Source: Micromonospora sp. M71_S20 (GTDB lineage Bacteria; Actinomycetota; Actinomycetes; Mycobacteriales; Micromonosporaceae). From it: 64,000 nucleotides of DNA. The stretch spans positions 1,736,001 through 1,800,000 of the forward strand of contig NZ_RCCV01000001.1 in NCBI RefSeq assembly GCF_003664255.1. The letters run 5' to 3'. The notes under the pieces were generated by a model. The model was given only the letters and a program-made list of their open reading frames with translations, made no database searches and was not told where the DNA came from. The position numbers were made by a program, and so were the translations under genes. Position 1 is the first letter of the stretch. Each line of letters starts with the position of its first letter. Below are positions 51,644-60,214 of this stretch, piece after piece.

Positions 51644-52998
51644 CGGGAGCCGCCGGTGGTCGCCGCCTCCGGCAGGTCCCCGCCGTCGTCGGCGGTGCCG
51701 GCGCCCCCGCTTTCGTCCGGGCCGCCGGACGCCGGCGCGGCGGCCGGGCCGTCGACCTCGGCCATCCGCTCCCGGGTGACCACCTTGAAGAACGGGTAGA
51801 TCAGCAGCACGCAGAGCACCGCGAAGAAGCCGAACGCCACCTGGTAGGAGAAGAACTCGGCGAGGATGCCGGCGAGGATCGCGGCGACCGGGGTCATGCC
51901 CCAGGCCACGAGGCGGCTCGCGGCGCTGAACCGGCCGAGCATGTCGGCCGGCACCAGGGACTGCGTGATGAACCGGGAGTTGACCGTCCACATCGTGCCG
52001 CCGGCGCCGGCGAGGAACGCCGCGGCGCCGATGGCCCAGGCGCTGGACGGCGCGGCGGGCAGCAGCGCGGGGGCCGCGACGAGGGCGAAGGCGCCGACGA
52101 TGTCGGTGAACATGGACCAGCGTCGGCCGATCCACCGGTTGACCGGCCCGACGATGACGGTGCCGATCACCCCGCCCGCGCCGAGGCCGGTGAGCAGGAA
52201 GCCGTACTGCCGTTCGTCGAGTCCGAGCGGGCCGCCGACGGCGTAGACCGGGATGAGGGCGAGCCACGCCGCCCAGCAGCCGGCCATGATCGCGATGAGC
52301 AGCGCCATCGTCCGCAGCAGCCGGTGCTGCCAGAGGAACCGGAGGCCCTCGCGGATGTCCTCGTTGACCGAGCGCTTGCGCGCGGGGCTCGCGACCTTGA
52401 AGTTGCCGACCAGCAGGAGCAGCAGGACCGCGCCGGCCACGTAGGCGAACCCCGTGACGCTGAGCGCGAGCCCGAACCCGACCGCTACCAGGAAGCCGCC
52501 GATCGGCTGCCCGGCGAAGCCGTTGAACAGGTATTCCAGGGCCGTGATCCGCGCGTTGGCGGTCTCCCAGCGGTGTTTCGGCACGGCCGACGGGACGATG
52601 GAGACTCCGGCGATTCCGGCCACCACGTCGGCCAGGCCGATGACCAGGGCGGCGGCGTAGATCAGCGCCAGCGTGGGGCTCGCGAAGAGTACGGCGACGA
52701 GGAGCGCGCCGACGGAGACCATCCGGGCGATCTCGGCGGCCATCAGCAGGGCCCGCCGGTCCATCCGGTCGACGAAGACCCCGACGTGCAGCGCGGCCAC
52801 CAACCACGGCAGGCTCATGATGGCCGCGACGGCGGTGACCACCACGGGCGATCTACTGATCTGGGCGGCGAGCAGCGGGAGGGCGATCCGGGCCACCGCG
52901 TCGGCGATGTTCGTGGTGCCCGTGAAGATGACCAGAATCCATTCGTTTCGCCTGGCTCCGGGCGGATCCGCCTGCGCTGTGGTTTGAGCTGTGGCCAC
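51640..52998 (-). CDS. MFS transporter of the peptide-synthetase cluster
   Basis: The 452-residue protein has about 12 helices, with the loop motif HVGVFVDRMDRRALLMAAEI, a long central loop (ARKRSVNEDIREGLRFLWQH) and a late FITQSLVPADMLGRFSAASR. It is MFS_3-like (enterobactin exporter-like). It probably exports the cluster product. I placed the start at GTG 52998, which has gaggg seven bases upstream. GTG 53013 would add five residues. The stop overlaps the adenylation gene start (gtga), so the two form an operon. Confidence 0.86.
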   Translation of the reverse strand: MATAQTTAQADPPGARRNEWILVIFTGTTNIADAVARIALPLLAAQISRSPVVVTAVAAIMSLPWLVAALHVGVFVDRMDRRALLMAAEIARMVSVGALLVAVLFASPTLALIYAAALVIGLADVVAGIAGVSIVPSAVPKHRWETANARITALEYLFNGFAGQPIGGFLVAVGFGLALSVTGFAYVAGAVLLLLLVGNFKVASPARKRSVNEDIREGLRFLWQHRLLRTMALLIAIMAGCWAAWLALIPVYAVGGPLGLDERQYGFLLTGLGAGGVIGTVIVGPVNRWIGRRWSMFTDIVGAFALVAAPALLPAAPSSAWAIGAAAFLAGAGGTMWTVNSRFITQSLVPADMLGRFSAASRLVAWGMTPVAAILAGILAEFFSYQVAFGFFAVLCVLLIYPFFKVVTRERMAEVDGPAAAPASGGPDESGGAGTADDGGDLPEAATTGGSR

Positions 52999-53775
52999 GA
53001 CAATCCCTCGCACGGTCTTGAATTAGGAGAAGTGAATGGGAACTCCGCCGCGAAGTGCGCACACCACCCGAACAAACGATAAGGGACCATTTACCCGGTC
53101 GCGTGTGTCAATTAGCTGACACGCAATGCCGAGCGGGCGGGCGACCGATCCCGCACTTCCACCCCGGTCATCGCCGGCAATTCCGATCGGGCTGGCCACC
53201 GGGGCGGAGCGGAGCGGCAGGCCATCGGGGTCTGCGCGTTGACAGGGTGGTCGTACGCATATCGACAGGCGGCTCTAACAATCGCGAAAAGTCCCTTTCG
53301 CACCTTATGGGAATACTCTGCGTTGCGCTGGTTGCACCATAGGTCATCCGGGGGGACGTGTCCATCCTCACGTCAGTGGGTCGGCCGGCCCCTCCGGCGG
53401 CGGCCACGCACGGCGATCACCGCCCGTCGGCGACCCGAATAATGCGTACGGGGAGTTTCTGTCGCCCCATGCCGCATCTGGGCGATTACAGCGGCATTGC
53501 CGCCCCGCCGCGCACCGCCGCCCCGCCTCCGCCACTGGCCAGCGCCCCTTTTGCGCCGCCCCGCCGGAGCCGGACGGGGCACCGGGGTGCCACCCGAATC
53601 AGCGACCAACGACATTCCATCCCGGGAACATCGAGAGAACATCGACGCCGGGATGCTCGGACCCGTAGAACTTCCAAGCGCAAATTCAGTCGACCCCACC
53701 TCGATCGGCAGCCGGCTCCTCGTCCGGTTTCCGATCATTGCGGCGCGGCCGACCTCAGGTGAACGGGAAGCAGGG
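52999..53775. other. Divergent intergenic region of the peptide-synthetase cluster
   Basis: About 775 bases separate the left (exporter) and right (synthetase) operons and are less GC-rich than their flanks. They hold an inverted repeat at 53105-53122 and a ttgaca box at 53239 that could belong to a rightward promoter. A frame from GTG 53358 is open to 53762, but its codon use is not convincing. No small gene is supported. Confidence 0.5.
53105..53122. promoter_or_regulatory. Candidate operator, inverted repeat gtgtca-N6-tgacac
   Basis: gtgtcaattagctgacac is a perfect 6-bp inverted repeat with six-base spacer in the divergent promoter region. The form suits a dimeric repressor rather than the direct repeats used by SARPs. 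Confidence 0.45.
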
Positions 53776-54024
53776 ATGACGACTCCAGCTGACCTCGACA
53801 CGACGATCGCGAAGTACGCGTCGGTGGCCTTCGACGACTCGACCCCCCTGTTGGAGGCCGGCCTCGAATCGCTGTCCCTGCTGCGACTCGCCGTCGAGCT
53901 GGCCGACGACGACGACGCGGAGATCGACGCCACCCGCCTGGTGGACCTCCGCACCGTGGGTGACCTCAAGCAGTGGCTACGCGAGCTGAGCGGCGTGGGA
54001 GCCGAGACCGGAGGCGCACGGTGA
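53776..54024 (+). CDS. Stand-alone peptidyl/acyl carrier protein
   Basis: The 82-residue carrier has the phosphopantetheine site Ser32 in LLEAGLESLSLLRLAVELAD, followed by helix III (VDLRTVGDLKQWLRELSG). It accepts an aminoacyl group from an adenylation protein such as that at 50093. ATG 53776 is chosen because gcaggg lies just upstream and it gives the usual carrier length. The stop overlaps the NRPS start (gtga at 54021), so the two are made together. Confidence 0.85.
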   Translation: MTTPADLDTTIAKYASVAFDDSTPLLEAGLESLSLLRLAVELADDDDAEIDATRLVDLRTVGDLKQWLRELSGVGAETGGAR

Positions 54025-57000
54025 CCACGACGGCCGGGACGGAACCCGCGACGGACACCGGGCCGGTGCGACTGCCTATCACCGAGTCGCAGAAGGGGCT
54101 GCTGGTCGTCAACGAACGCTCGCCCGGCCGCGCCGTCTACAACCAGCTCGTCCGGTTCGACATCGACCCGTCGATCCCCGACGACACGATCGAGCGCGCG
54201 CTGGCCACGGTGGTCGCCGTCCAGCCGGCGATGCGCCAGGTCTTCGGGCTGCTCCCGGAGATGCACGCGCGGCTCACCCCGCCGCCGGGGCCGGAGGACT
54301 TCCCGCTCGAACGGGTCACGGCCCGGCTGCGCGACTTCGAGGAGGCGGTCGGCGCGGCACAGCGGCGGATCGGACGACCCGAGTTCGACCTGGCCAACGG
54401 CCCCGCGTACCGCTTCGCCGTCGTCCGCTGCGTCGACGAGCCCCGCGTGGCCGTCCTCATGTGCGACCACCACATCATCCTCGACGGCGTGTCGATGGGG
54501 CCGCTGGTGCGGGACCTGGAGGAGGCGCTGTCCGGCCGCCTCGTCGGGGCGGAGATCGAGCAGCGGCGCGCCGCCCGCGAGAAGGCCTTCGTCAAGGAGC
54601 TGGCCGCGCAGAACCGCACCGCCACCTCCGACCGCGTCGTCGACCGGTCCCGGGAGTGGGCGGCCCGGTTGCGGGAGGTCCCGCCCCTGGTGCTGGCCCC
54701 ACTGCCCGGCCGCGCCGCGCAGACGGAGTTCACCGGCGACCGGGTCAGCTGGTATCTCAGCCAGGCTGAGACGGCCGCGCTGTCGGAGACCTGCCGGCGG
54801 CTGGAGATCTCCCCCTTCGTCTTCTTCTCCGGCATCTACGGCACGGTGCTGGCCCGGCACGGCAACGTGTCCAGCGTCCTGGTCGGCAGCCCGTTCATGG
54901 CCCGCCGCACGATCGGCGCGTTCGACCTCGGCGGCTTCTTCGTCAACACGCTGCCGGTCACCGTCGACGTGGAGTGGAGCCGCACCGTCGACGAGCATCT
55001 CGGCAAGGTGGTCCGGGAGTCCATCGACTTCTGCCGCGCGAACGTCGACGTCACCTTCAACCGGCTCGTCGCCGACGTACGGCCCGACCGCTCCAGCAAC
55101 CGCAACCCGCTGTTCTCGGCAATGCTCGCCATGCAGGACACCTTCACGCCGGAGGCGGGCGGGGCCGTGCTGCGGGTCCTGGAGCCCGGCAACGGCACCG
55201 CCAAGTTCGACCTCTGGCTGGGCGCCACCCCCGTCGACGGCCGGTGGCTGCTCGAACTCGAGTACGACCGGCAGCTCATCGCACCGGTCGTCGCCGACGG
55301 GCTGCTCACCTCGCTGCGCGACGCCGTACGCGGGGCGGTCCGGGACGGCTCGCAACGGCTCGGTGACCTCTTCGCCGACGCCTCCGCCGCGGCCAGCGTC
55401 CGCTCCGACGGCTGGACCAGCCCGCTGACCGGCGACACGCCGTGGGACTGGGTGACGGCGGCGGCCCGGCAGCGGCCCGACGCCCCCGCGATCGAGGACC
55501 CGACCCGCCGGCTCGACTACCGGCAGTTGCTGGCCGAGGCCGAGCGGATCAGCGCCGGGCTCGCCGCGCACGGCGTCGGCCCCCGGGCCGTGGTGGGCCT
55601 CGCCGCGACGACCCTCTGCGACACGGTGACCGCCATCCTGGCCATCCTGCGCCGGGGCGCGGCGTACCTCCCCCTGGATCCGGGCCTGCCCGCCGAGCGG
55701 CTGGAGTACATGGTCCGGCGGGCCGGCTGCGAGTTCGTCGTCGGCGAGGCCCTGGTGCCCGACGTGCCCACGGTCGCGGTGGCGGACCTGGCCGCCACGA
55801 CGGAGCCGGTGCCCGACCCGCTGGCCGACCCCGACGCCCCGATCTACGTGATGTACACGTCGGGCTCCACCGGGCAGCCCAAGGGCGTCCAGATGGGGCA
55901 CCGCCCACTGGCCAACCTCACCAGCTGGCAGATCGCGGCCCTCGGCATGGACGCCGAGACCCGCTTCCTCCAGTACGCCCCGCTCGGCTTCGACGTCTCC
56001 TTCCAGGAGATCCTGCCGACCCTGGCGGCGGGCGGGACGGTGGTCTCCCGCGAGCCGGCCGACCGACGGATGTTCACCGCCGTCCTCAGCCGGATCGCCA
56101 GGACCGAGGTGACCCACGTCTACCTGCCGGTCGCGGCGCTGCGCCCCCTGGTGCAGACCGCCGCGGGCCGGGGCACCCGGTTGCCCGCGCTGCGCTACCT
56201 GTGCGTCTCCGGCGAGCAGCTCATCGTCGACGACGAGATCCGCGACTTCTTCCTCGCCCACCCGCACTGCACCCTGGTCAACCTGTACGGCCCCACCGAG
56301 ACCCACGCGGTCACCTCGCACCGGCTGTCCTACCGGGACGCGGTCTGGCCGACCCACGTGCCGATCGGCCAGCCGTACCCGCGGGTGAGCGCGTACGTGG
56401 TCGACGCCACCGGCCACCTCGCCCCGCCCGGCGTCGCCGGCGAGCTGCTCCTGGGCGGGAACTGCCCCGCCGAGGGCTACATCAACGACCCGGAGATCAC
56501 GGCCGAGCGGTTCGTGCCCGACCGCTTCTCCGGCGCGCCCGACGCGACCGTGTACCGCACCGGGGACCTCGTGGTCCGCGACGACCGGGGCGACCTGGTC
56601 TTCCTGGGGCGGATGGACACCCAGGTCAAGATCCGGGGATACCGGATCGAGCTGGGCGAGATCGAGGCGGTCGCGAACCAGGTCGACGGCGTCCGACAGT
56701 CGGTGGCGGTGGTCCGGGGCTCCGGGTCCGACCGGGAACTCGGGTTGTTCGTCCGTCCCGACGCGGGCTCCACCGTCGACCCCGAACAGGTCCGCCAACG
56801 GCTGGCCACGGCGCTGCCGGTCTACATGCGTCCCCTGTGGATCTTCCCGGTCGACCGGGTCCCGACCACGCCGACCGGCAAGACCGACCGCGACGCCCTG
56901 CTGCGGCTCGCCGACGAGCTGCTGGTCGAGCAGCAGAGCGCGGACAGCACGGAGGTCGCGTACGCCGACGACCTGGAGCGGGAGCTGGCCGGGCTCTGGG

Positions 57001-57212
57001 GCGGGGTGCTCGACGTCGAGGGCATCCGGCCGGACCGCCCGCTCATCGAGTACGGCGCCCACTCGCTGAACATCTTCACCACCCTCGCCGAGGTGCAGGA
57101 GCGCTACGGGGTGGCGGTGCCGCTTGTCGACTTCTTCGCCGCGCCCACCGTGGCCACCCTGGCGGGGCTCGTCCGCTCGGCGCGCGGCGGCGACCCGGCG
57201 GTGACGCCGTGA
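54021..57212 (+). CDS. Nonribosomal peptide synthetase module C-A-T
   Basis: In the 1063-residue protein, the condensation domain spans about 15-450, with the active motif CDHHIILDGVSMG (HHxxxDG, His150-151). The adenylation domain (about 470-960) has MYTSGSTGQPKGVQMGHRPL, FLQYAPLGFDVSFQEILPTL, LVNLYGPTETHAVTSHRL and TVYRTGDLVVRDDRGDLVFL. The carrier (about 975-1050) has its Ser in IEYGAHSLNIFTTLAEVQER (normal GGHS is GAHS here). The hand-read specificity residues are D-V-Q-Y-C-S-L-A-V-K, which I cannot assign with certainty. There is no thioesterase domain; the free one follows. Confidence 0.93.
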   Translation: MTTTAGTEPATDTGPVRLPITESQKGLLVVNERSPGRAVYNQLVRFDIDPSIPDDTIERALATVVAVQPAMRQVFGLLPEMHARLTPPPGPEDFPLERVTARLRDFEEAVGAAQRRIGRPEFDLANGPAYRFAVVRCVDEPRVAVLMCDHHIILDGVSMGPLVRDLEEALSGRLVGAEIEQRRAAREKAFVKELAAQNRTATSDRVVDRSREWAARLREVPPLVLAPLPGRAAQTEFTGDRVSWYLSQAETAALSETCRRLEISPFVFFSGIYGTVLARHGNVSSVLVGSPFMARRTIGAFDLGGFFVNTLPVTVDVEWSRTVDEHLGKVVRESIDFCRANVDVTFNRLVADVRPDRSSNRNPLFSAMLAMQDTFTPEAGGAVLRVLEPGNGTAKFDLWLGATPVDGRWLLELEYDRQLIAPVVADGLLTSLRDAVRGAVRDGSQRLGDLFADASAAASVRSDGWTSPLTGDTPWDWVTAAARQRPDAPAIEDPTRRLDYRQLLAEAERISAGLAAHGVGPRAVVGLAATTLCDTVTAILAILRRGAAYLPLDPGLPAERLEYMVRRAGCEFVVGEALVPDVPTVAVADLAATTEPVPDPLADPDAPIYVMYTSGSTGQPKGVQMGHRPLANLTSWQIAALGMDAETRFLQYAPLGFDVSFQEILPTLAAGGTVVSREPADRRMFTAVLSRIARTEVTHVYLPVAALRPLVQTAAGRGTRLPALRYLCVSGEQLIVDDEIRDFFLAHPHCTLVNLYGPTETHAVTSHRLSYRDAVWPTHVPIGQPYPRVSAYVVDATGHLAPPGVAGELLLGGNCPAEGYINDPEITAERFVPDRFSGAPDATVYRTGDLVVRDDRGDLVFLGRMDTQVKIRGYRIELGEIEAVANQVDGVRQSVAVVRGSGSDRELGLFVRPDAGSTVDPEQVRQRLATALPVYMRPLWIFPVDRVPTTPTGKTDRDALLRLADELLVEQQSADSTEVAYADDLERELAGLWGGVLDVEGIRPDRPLIEYGAHSLNIFTTLAEVQERYGVAVPLVDFFAAPTVATLAGLVRSARGGDPAVTP

Positions 57213-57934
57213 CGACCAGGCTGCCCGGCCGGCTGGTCCCCCTGCTGCGGCGGGGCGCCCGACCGGCGTGCGTGCTGCTGCCGGGCGCCGGCGGCGGCCT
57301 GCACCCCTACCTGCGGCTCGCCGCGGCCATCGGCAGGACCCACAACGTCGCGGCGGTACGCGCGGCCGGCCTGCTGCCCGACGAGGAGCCGGACCTCAGC
57401 ATCGCCGAGATGGCCGACGCGGCGGCGCGGGCGCTGGACGCGGACGGCACGGTCCCGGCGGCCGTCCTCGGCTGGTCCCTCGGCGGCTCGGTCGCCTGGG
57501 AACTGTGCGTCCGGCTGGCCGAGCGGGGGCACCTGCCCGACCTGGTGCTGGTGGACGCGACGCCGCTGCCGCGCCGCGCCACGGCCGAGGAGGACGCCCG
57601 GGTCCGCGAGACCGTCGTCGGGATGCTCGGGCCGCGCCCCGACCCGGCGACCGTCGAGCGGGTCCGGCGGGTCTTCGACACCCAGGTCGCCGCCCTCGCG
57701 GACTACCGGGCCGACCGGCCCTACGCCGGTCGGGTGCTGATGCTGATGTGCACCGACGAGGAGTTCGGGTTCCGCGCCGAGGCCGAGGCCCGGTGGCGGG
57801 AACTGGCGCCGGAGCTGAGCGCCGGGCGGCTCGACGCCGGGCACTTCGACGTCTTCGACCCCGACCGCCTGCCGCAGCTGGTCGACGAGGTGACGCCGTT
57901 CCTCGGCCGGGCCTCGGATGCGGTGCGGCGATGA
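57209..57934 (+). CDS. Alpha/beta-hydrolase thioesterase of the cluster
   Basis: The 241-residue protein shows VLLPGAGGGLHPYLRLAAAI, the nucleophile elbow VLGWSLGGSVAWELCVRLAE (Gly-Trp-Ser-Leu-Gly) and a final His in RLDAGHFDVFDPDRLPQLVD. It resembles type I thioesterase domains more than the editing type II enzymes, so it may release the product by hydrolysis or cyclisation, although an editing role is possible. It overlaps both neighbours by four bases. Confidence 0.85.
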   Translation: MTTRLPGRLVPLLRRGARPACVLLPGAGGGLHPYLRLAAAIGRTHNVAAVRAAGLLPDEEPDLSIAEMADAAARALDADGTVPAAVLGWSLGGSVAWELCVRLAERGHLPDLVLVDATPLPRRATAEEDARVRETVVGMLGPRPDPATVERVRRVFDTQVAALADYRADRPYAGRVLMLMCTDEEFGFRAEAEARWRELAPELSAGRLDAGHFDVFDPDRLPQLVDEVTPFLGRASDAVRR

Positions 57935-58671
57935 GCCCGCTCGCGGTGGTCAGCGGCGGCACCCGGGGCATCGGGCTCACCTTCAGCCGCCGGCTGGTGA
58001 AGCTGGGGCACCGGGTGGTCGCGCCGTACCGGGGTGACGCCGTCGCGGCGGCGTCGGCGGCGGCGGAGCTCGGCGACGCGTTCCACCCCGTCCGGCTCGA
58101 CGTCGGCGACGCCGCCGCGGTCGACGCCGCCGTGCGGACGGTCCTCGCGGAGCACGGCCCGCCGACCGTGCTGGTCAACAACGCGGGCATCAACATCGAC
58201 CGGCCGTTCCTGGAGATGTCGACCGAGGACTGGCGGCGGGTGCTGGACACCAACCTTTCCGGCGTCTTCCACCTCACCCGGGGGTTCGCGCCGGCGATGC
58301 TGGCGGCCGAGCGCGACGGCGTGATCGTCAACGTGGGGGCCACCACCGGCATCCGCCCCCGCCGCAACGGCGTGAACTACTGCGCCAGCAAGGCCGGCCT
58401 GCTCCAGCTCACCAAGTGCCTGGCGCTGGAGCTGGCGCCCCGGATCAGGGTCAACTGCCTGATCCCCGGCATGACCGAGACCGACGAGCTGGTGTCCCGG
58501 TTCCGGCTGGACGACCCGGCCGCCCGGGCGGCGGTGGTCGCGGAGATCCCCCGGGGCCGCATCGGCACCACCGAGGAGATCGCCGACGCCCTGGAGTTCC
58601 TCGTCGGGCCGGCGAGCGGATACCTGACCGGGCAGAAGCTGATCGTGGACGGTGGGCAGTTCATGTGGTGA
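57931..58671 (+). CDS. FabG-like short-chain dehydrogenase
   Basis: The 246-residue SDR has AVVSGGTRGIGLTFSRRLVK, VLVNNAGINIDRPFLEMSTE, Ser-Tyr-Lys as NVGATTGIRPRRNGVNYCAS (Tyr and the following Lys in ASKAGLLQL) and YLTGQKLIVDGGQFMW. It is closest to acetoacetyl-CoA/3-oxoacyl-ACP reductases, so it probably reduces a carrier-bound 3-keto group or oxidises a hydroxy group. The usual Ser of the tetrad appears replaced (GATTG). It overlaps neighbours by four bases. Confidence 0.86.
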   Translation: MSPLAVVSGGTRGIGLTFSRRLVKLGHRVVAPYRGDAVAAASAAAELGDAFHPVRLDVGDAAAVDAAVRTVLAEHGPPTVLVNNAGINIDRPFLEMSTEDWRRVLDTNLSGVFHLTRGFAPAMLAAERDGVIVNVGATTGIRPRRNGVNYCASKAGLLQLTKCLALELAPRIRVNCLIPGMTETDELVSRFRLDDPAARAAVVAEIPRGRIGTTEEIADALEFLVGPASGYLTGQKLIVDGGQFMW

Positions 58672-59948
58672 CCGATGTGGACGAGATCCTGGACGGCGCG
58701 ACGCGGGCCCGGGCCGAGCTGCCCCCGCCCGGCGACGGGCGCTACGACCGGTACTGCGAGGCGCTCGCCGACCGGCTCTCCTCCGGCTGGGCCGACGTCC
58801 TGGCGGCGAACGCCACCGACGTGGCCCGGGGCGCCGAGGCGGGTCTCGGCCCCGAGCTGGTGGACCGCCTGGCGCTCGGCAAGCGCCACCTCGACGCGCT
58901 GGTCGACCTGATCGCGCGGACCCGCGCGGCGCTGCCGGCGGTGACCGCGCCGGCCGCCGGGCACCGGGCCGGCAACGGCGCCACCGTACGCCGGCTGCCC
59001 AAGCCGCTCGGCGTGGTGCTGATGATCTTCGAGGCGCGGCCGACGGTGACGGTGGAGGGCGCCCTGCTCCCGGTGGCGGTCGGCAACGTGGCCGTCCTGC
59101 GGGGCGGGTCGGAGATCGCGGCCACCAACCGGGCCCTCGCCGTCGTCGTCGGGCGGGCGCTGGAGGACGCGGGGCTGCCCGCCGGCACCGTACGGATCGT
59201 CACCGACCCCGACCGCCGGCTGGTGCGGGCCCTGCTGAAGCGGCACGACGCGGTCGACGTGCTGATCCCCCGGGGCAGCCCGTCCCTGATCGACTACTGC
59301 CTGACCAGCTCCACCATCCCGGTCATCGCCAGCGGCGGCGGCGTCAACCACCTCTACGTCGACCGCAGCGCCGACCTGGAGCTGGCCGCCCGGATCGCAC
59401 TCGACAGCAAGCTGGGCGAGCCGACCGCGTGCAACACCCTCGAACTGGTGCTGGCCCACGCCGACGTGGCCGAGGAGCTGACCCGGGCCCTGCTGCGGGC
59501 CGGCGCCGGGCTGGCCGAGCCGTGGCTGCTGCGGGTCGACCCCCGGCTGGCCGCCGCCGTGCCCGCCGGGGCGCCGGTGGCCGAGCTGACCGCCGCCGAC
59601 GACGGCCGCGAGTTCCTGGAACGCGCGGTCGGCATCCGGCCCGTCGCCGGTCTCGACGAGGCGGCGGCCCACATCCGCCGCTTCGGTTCCCGGCACACCG
59701 AGGGCGTGGTGGCCGCCGACCCGGCGGTCGTGGCCGGGTTCCTGGCCAGGGTGGACGCCGCCGCGCTGGTGGTCAACGGCTCCCTGCGCCTGCACGACGG
59801 CCCGACGATGGCGCTGGGACCGGAGCTGTCGATCAGCACGGGCCGGCTGCACGTACGCGGGCCCGTCGACCTGTCCGCCCTGCTGACCTGGAGCTGGGTC
59901 GTCGACGCCGGGGGCAGGCTGCGCGGCGACGGGACGGAGGCGGCATGA
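58668..59948 (+). CDS. Glutamate-5-semialdehyde dehydrogenase-like reductase (ProA homologue)
   Basis: The 426-residue protein is a full-length ProA: LGVVLMIFEARPTVTVEGAL, VLRGGSEIAATNRALAVVVG, HDAVDVLIPRGSPSLIDYCL, catalytic Cys255 in KLGEPTACNTLELVLAHADV, and FGSRHTEGVVAADPAVVAGF. ProA reduces gamma-glutamyl phosphate with NADPH. No glutamate kinase (ProB) is in the cluster, and genomic ProA is expected elsewhere. This copy may therefore act on a carrier-linked acyl or phosphoryl derivative of a glutamate-like acid, giving a semialdehyde that can cyclise. The start overlaps the SDR stop. Confidence 0.88.
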   Translation: MTDVDEILDGATRARAELPPPGDGRYDRYCEALADRLSSGWADVLAANATDVARGAEAGLGPELVDRLALGKRHLDALVDLIARTRAALPAVTAPAAGHRAGNGATVRRLPKPLGVVLMIFEARPTVTVEGALLPVAVGNVAVLRGGSEIAATNRALAVVVGRALEDAGLPAGTVRIVTDPDRRLVRALLKRHDAVDVLIPRGSPSLIDYCLTSSTIPVIASGGGVNHLYVDRSADLELAARIALDSKLGEPTACNTLELVLAHADVAEELTRALLRAGAGLAEPWLLRVDPRLAAAVPAGAPVAELTAADDGREFLERAVGIRPVAGLDEAAAHIRRFGSRHTEGVVAADPAVVAGFLARVDAAALVVNGSLRLHDGPTMALGPELSISTGRLHVRGPVDLSALLTWSWVVDAGGRLRGDGTEAA

Positions 59949-60214
59949 CGGACCGGTCCCTGATCAACGAGGCCGTGAAACGGCTGGTCGTACGCGAGTC
60001 CCGGCTCGCGGTCGACCCCGGCACGGTCGACGACCACGAGCCCCTCAACGGCGACCTGCTGCGGGTCAACTCGCTGGGCTTCCTCGGCATGCTCGTCCGG
60101 CTGGAGGACGAGCTGGACGTGACGCTGCCGGACGACATCTTCGCCGGGCGGATCTTCACGACCGTCGCGGACCTGGTCGACGTCGTCGCCGACGTGGTGA
60201 AGGAGGAGTCGTGA
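59945..60214 (+). CDS. Second stand-alone acyl carrier protein
   Basis: The 89-residue acyl/peptidyl carrier has Ser43 in NGDLLRVNSLGFLGMLVRLE (Asn-Ser-Leu-Gly instead of the usual Asp-Ser-Leu) and LPDDIFAGRIFTTVADLVDV as helix III. It sits directly between the ProA-like and TrpB-like genes with four-base overlaps, so it probably carries the intermediate these enzymes modify. It could be loaded by the AMP ligase at 62788. Confidence 0.85.
   Translation: MTDRSLINEAVKRLVVRESRLAVDPGTVDDHEPLNGDLLRVNSLGFLGMLVRLEDELDVTLPDDIFAGRIFTTVADLVDVVADVVKEES

Noticed and set aside
53358..53762. 134-codon ORF between the two synthetase operons
   Set aside because: Mixed codon use, many rare codons (ata, aga, cga) and no domain; the region is more likely regulatory.
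53373..57062. Minus-strand frame of 1229 codons across the NRPS gene
   Set aside because: It is the complement of a clear C-A-T synthetase, a typical artefact of high-GC coding DNA.
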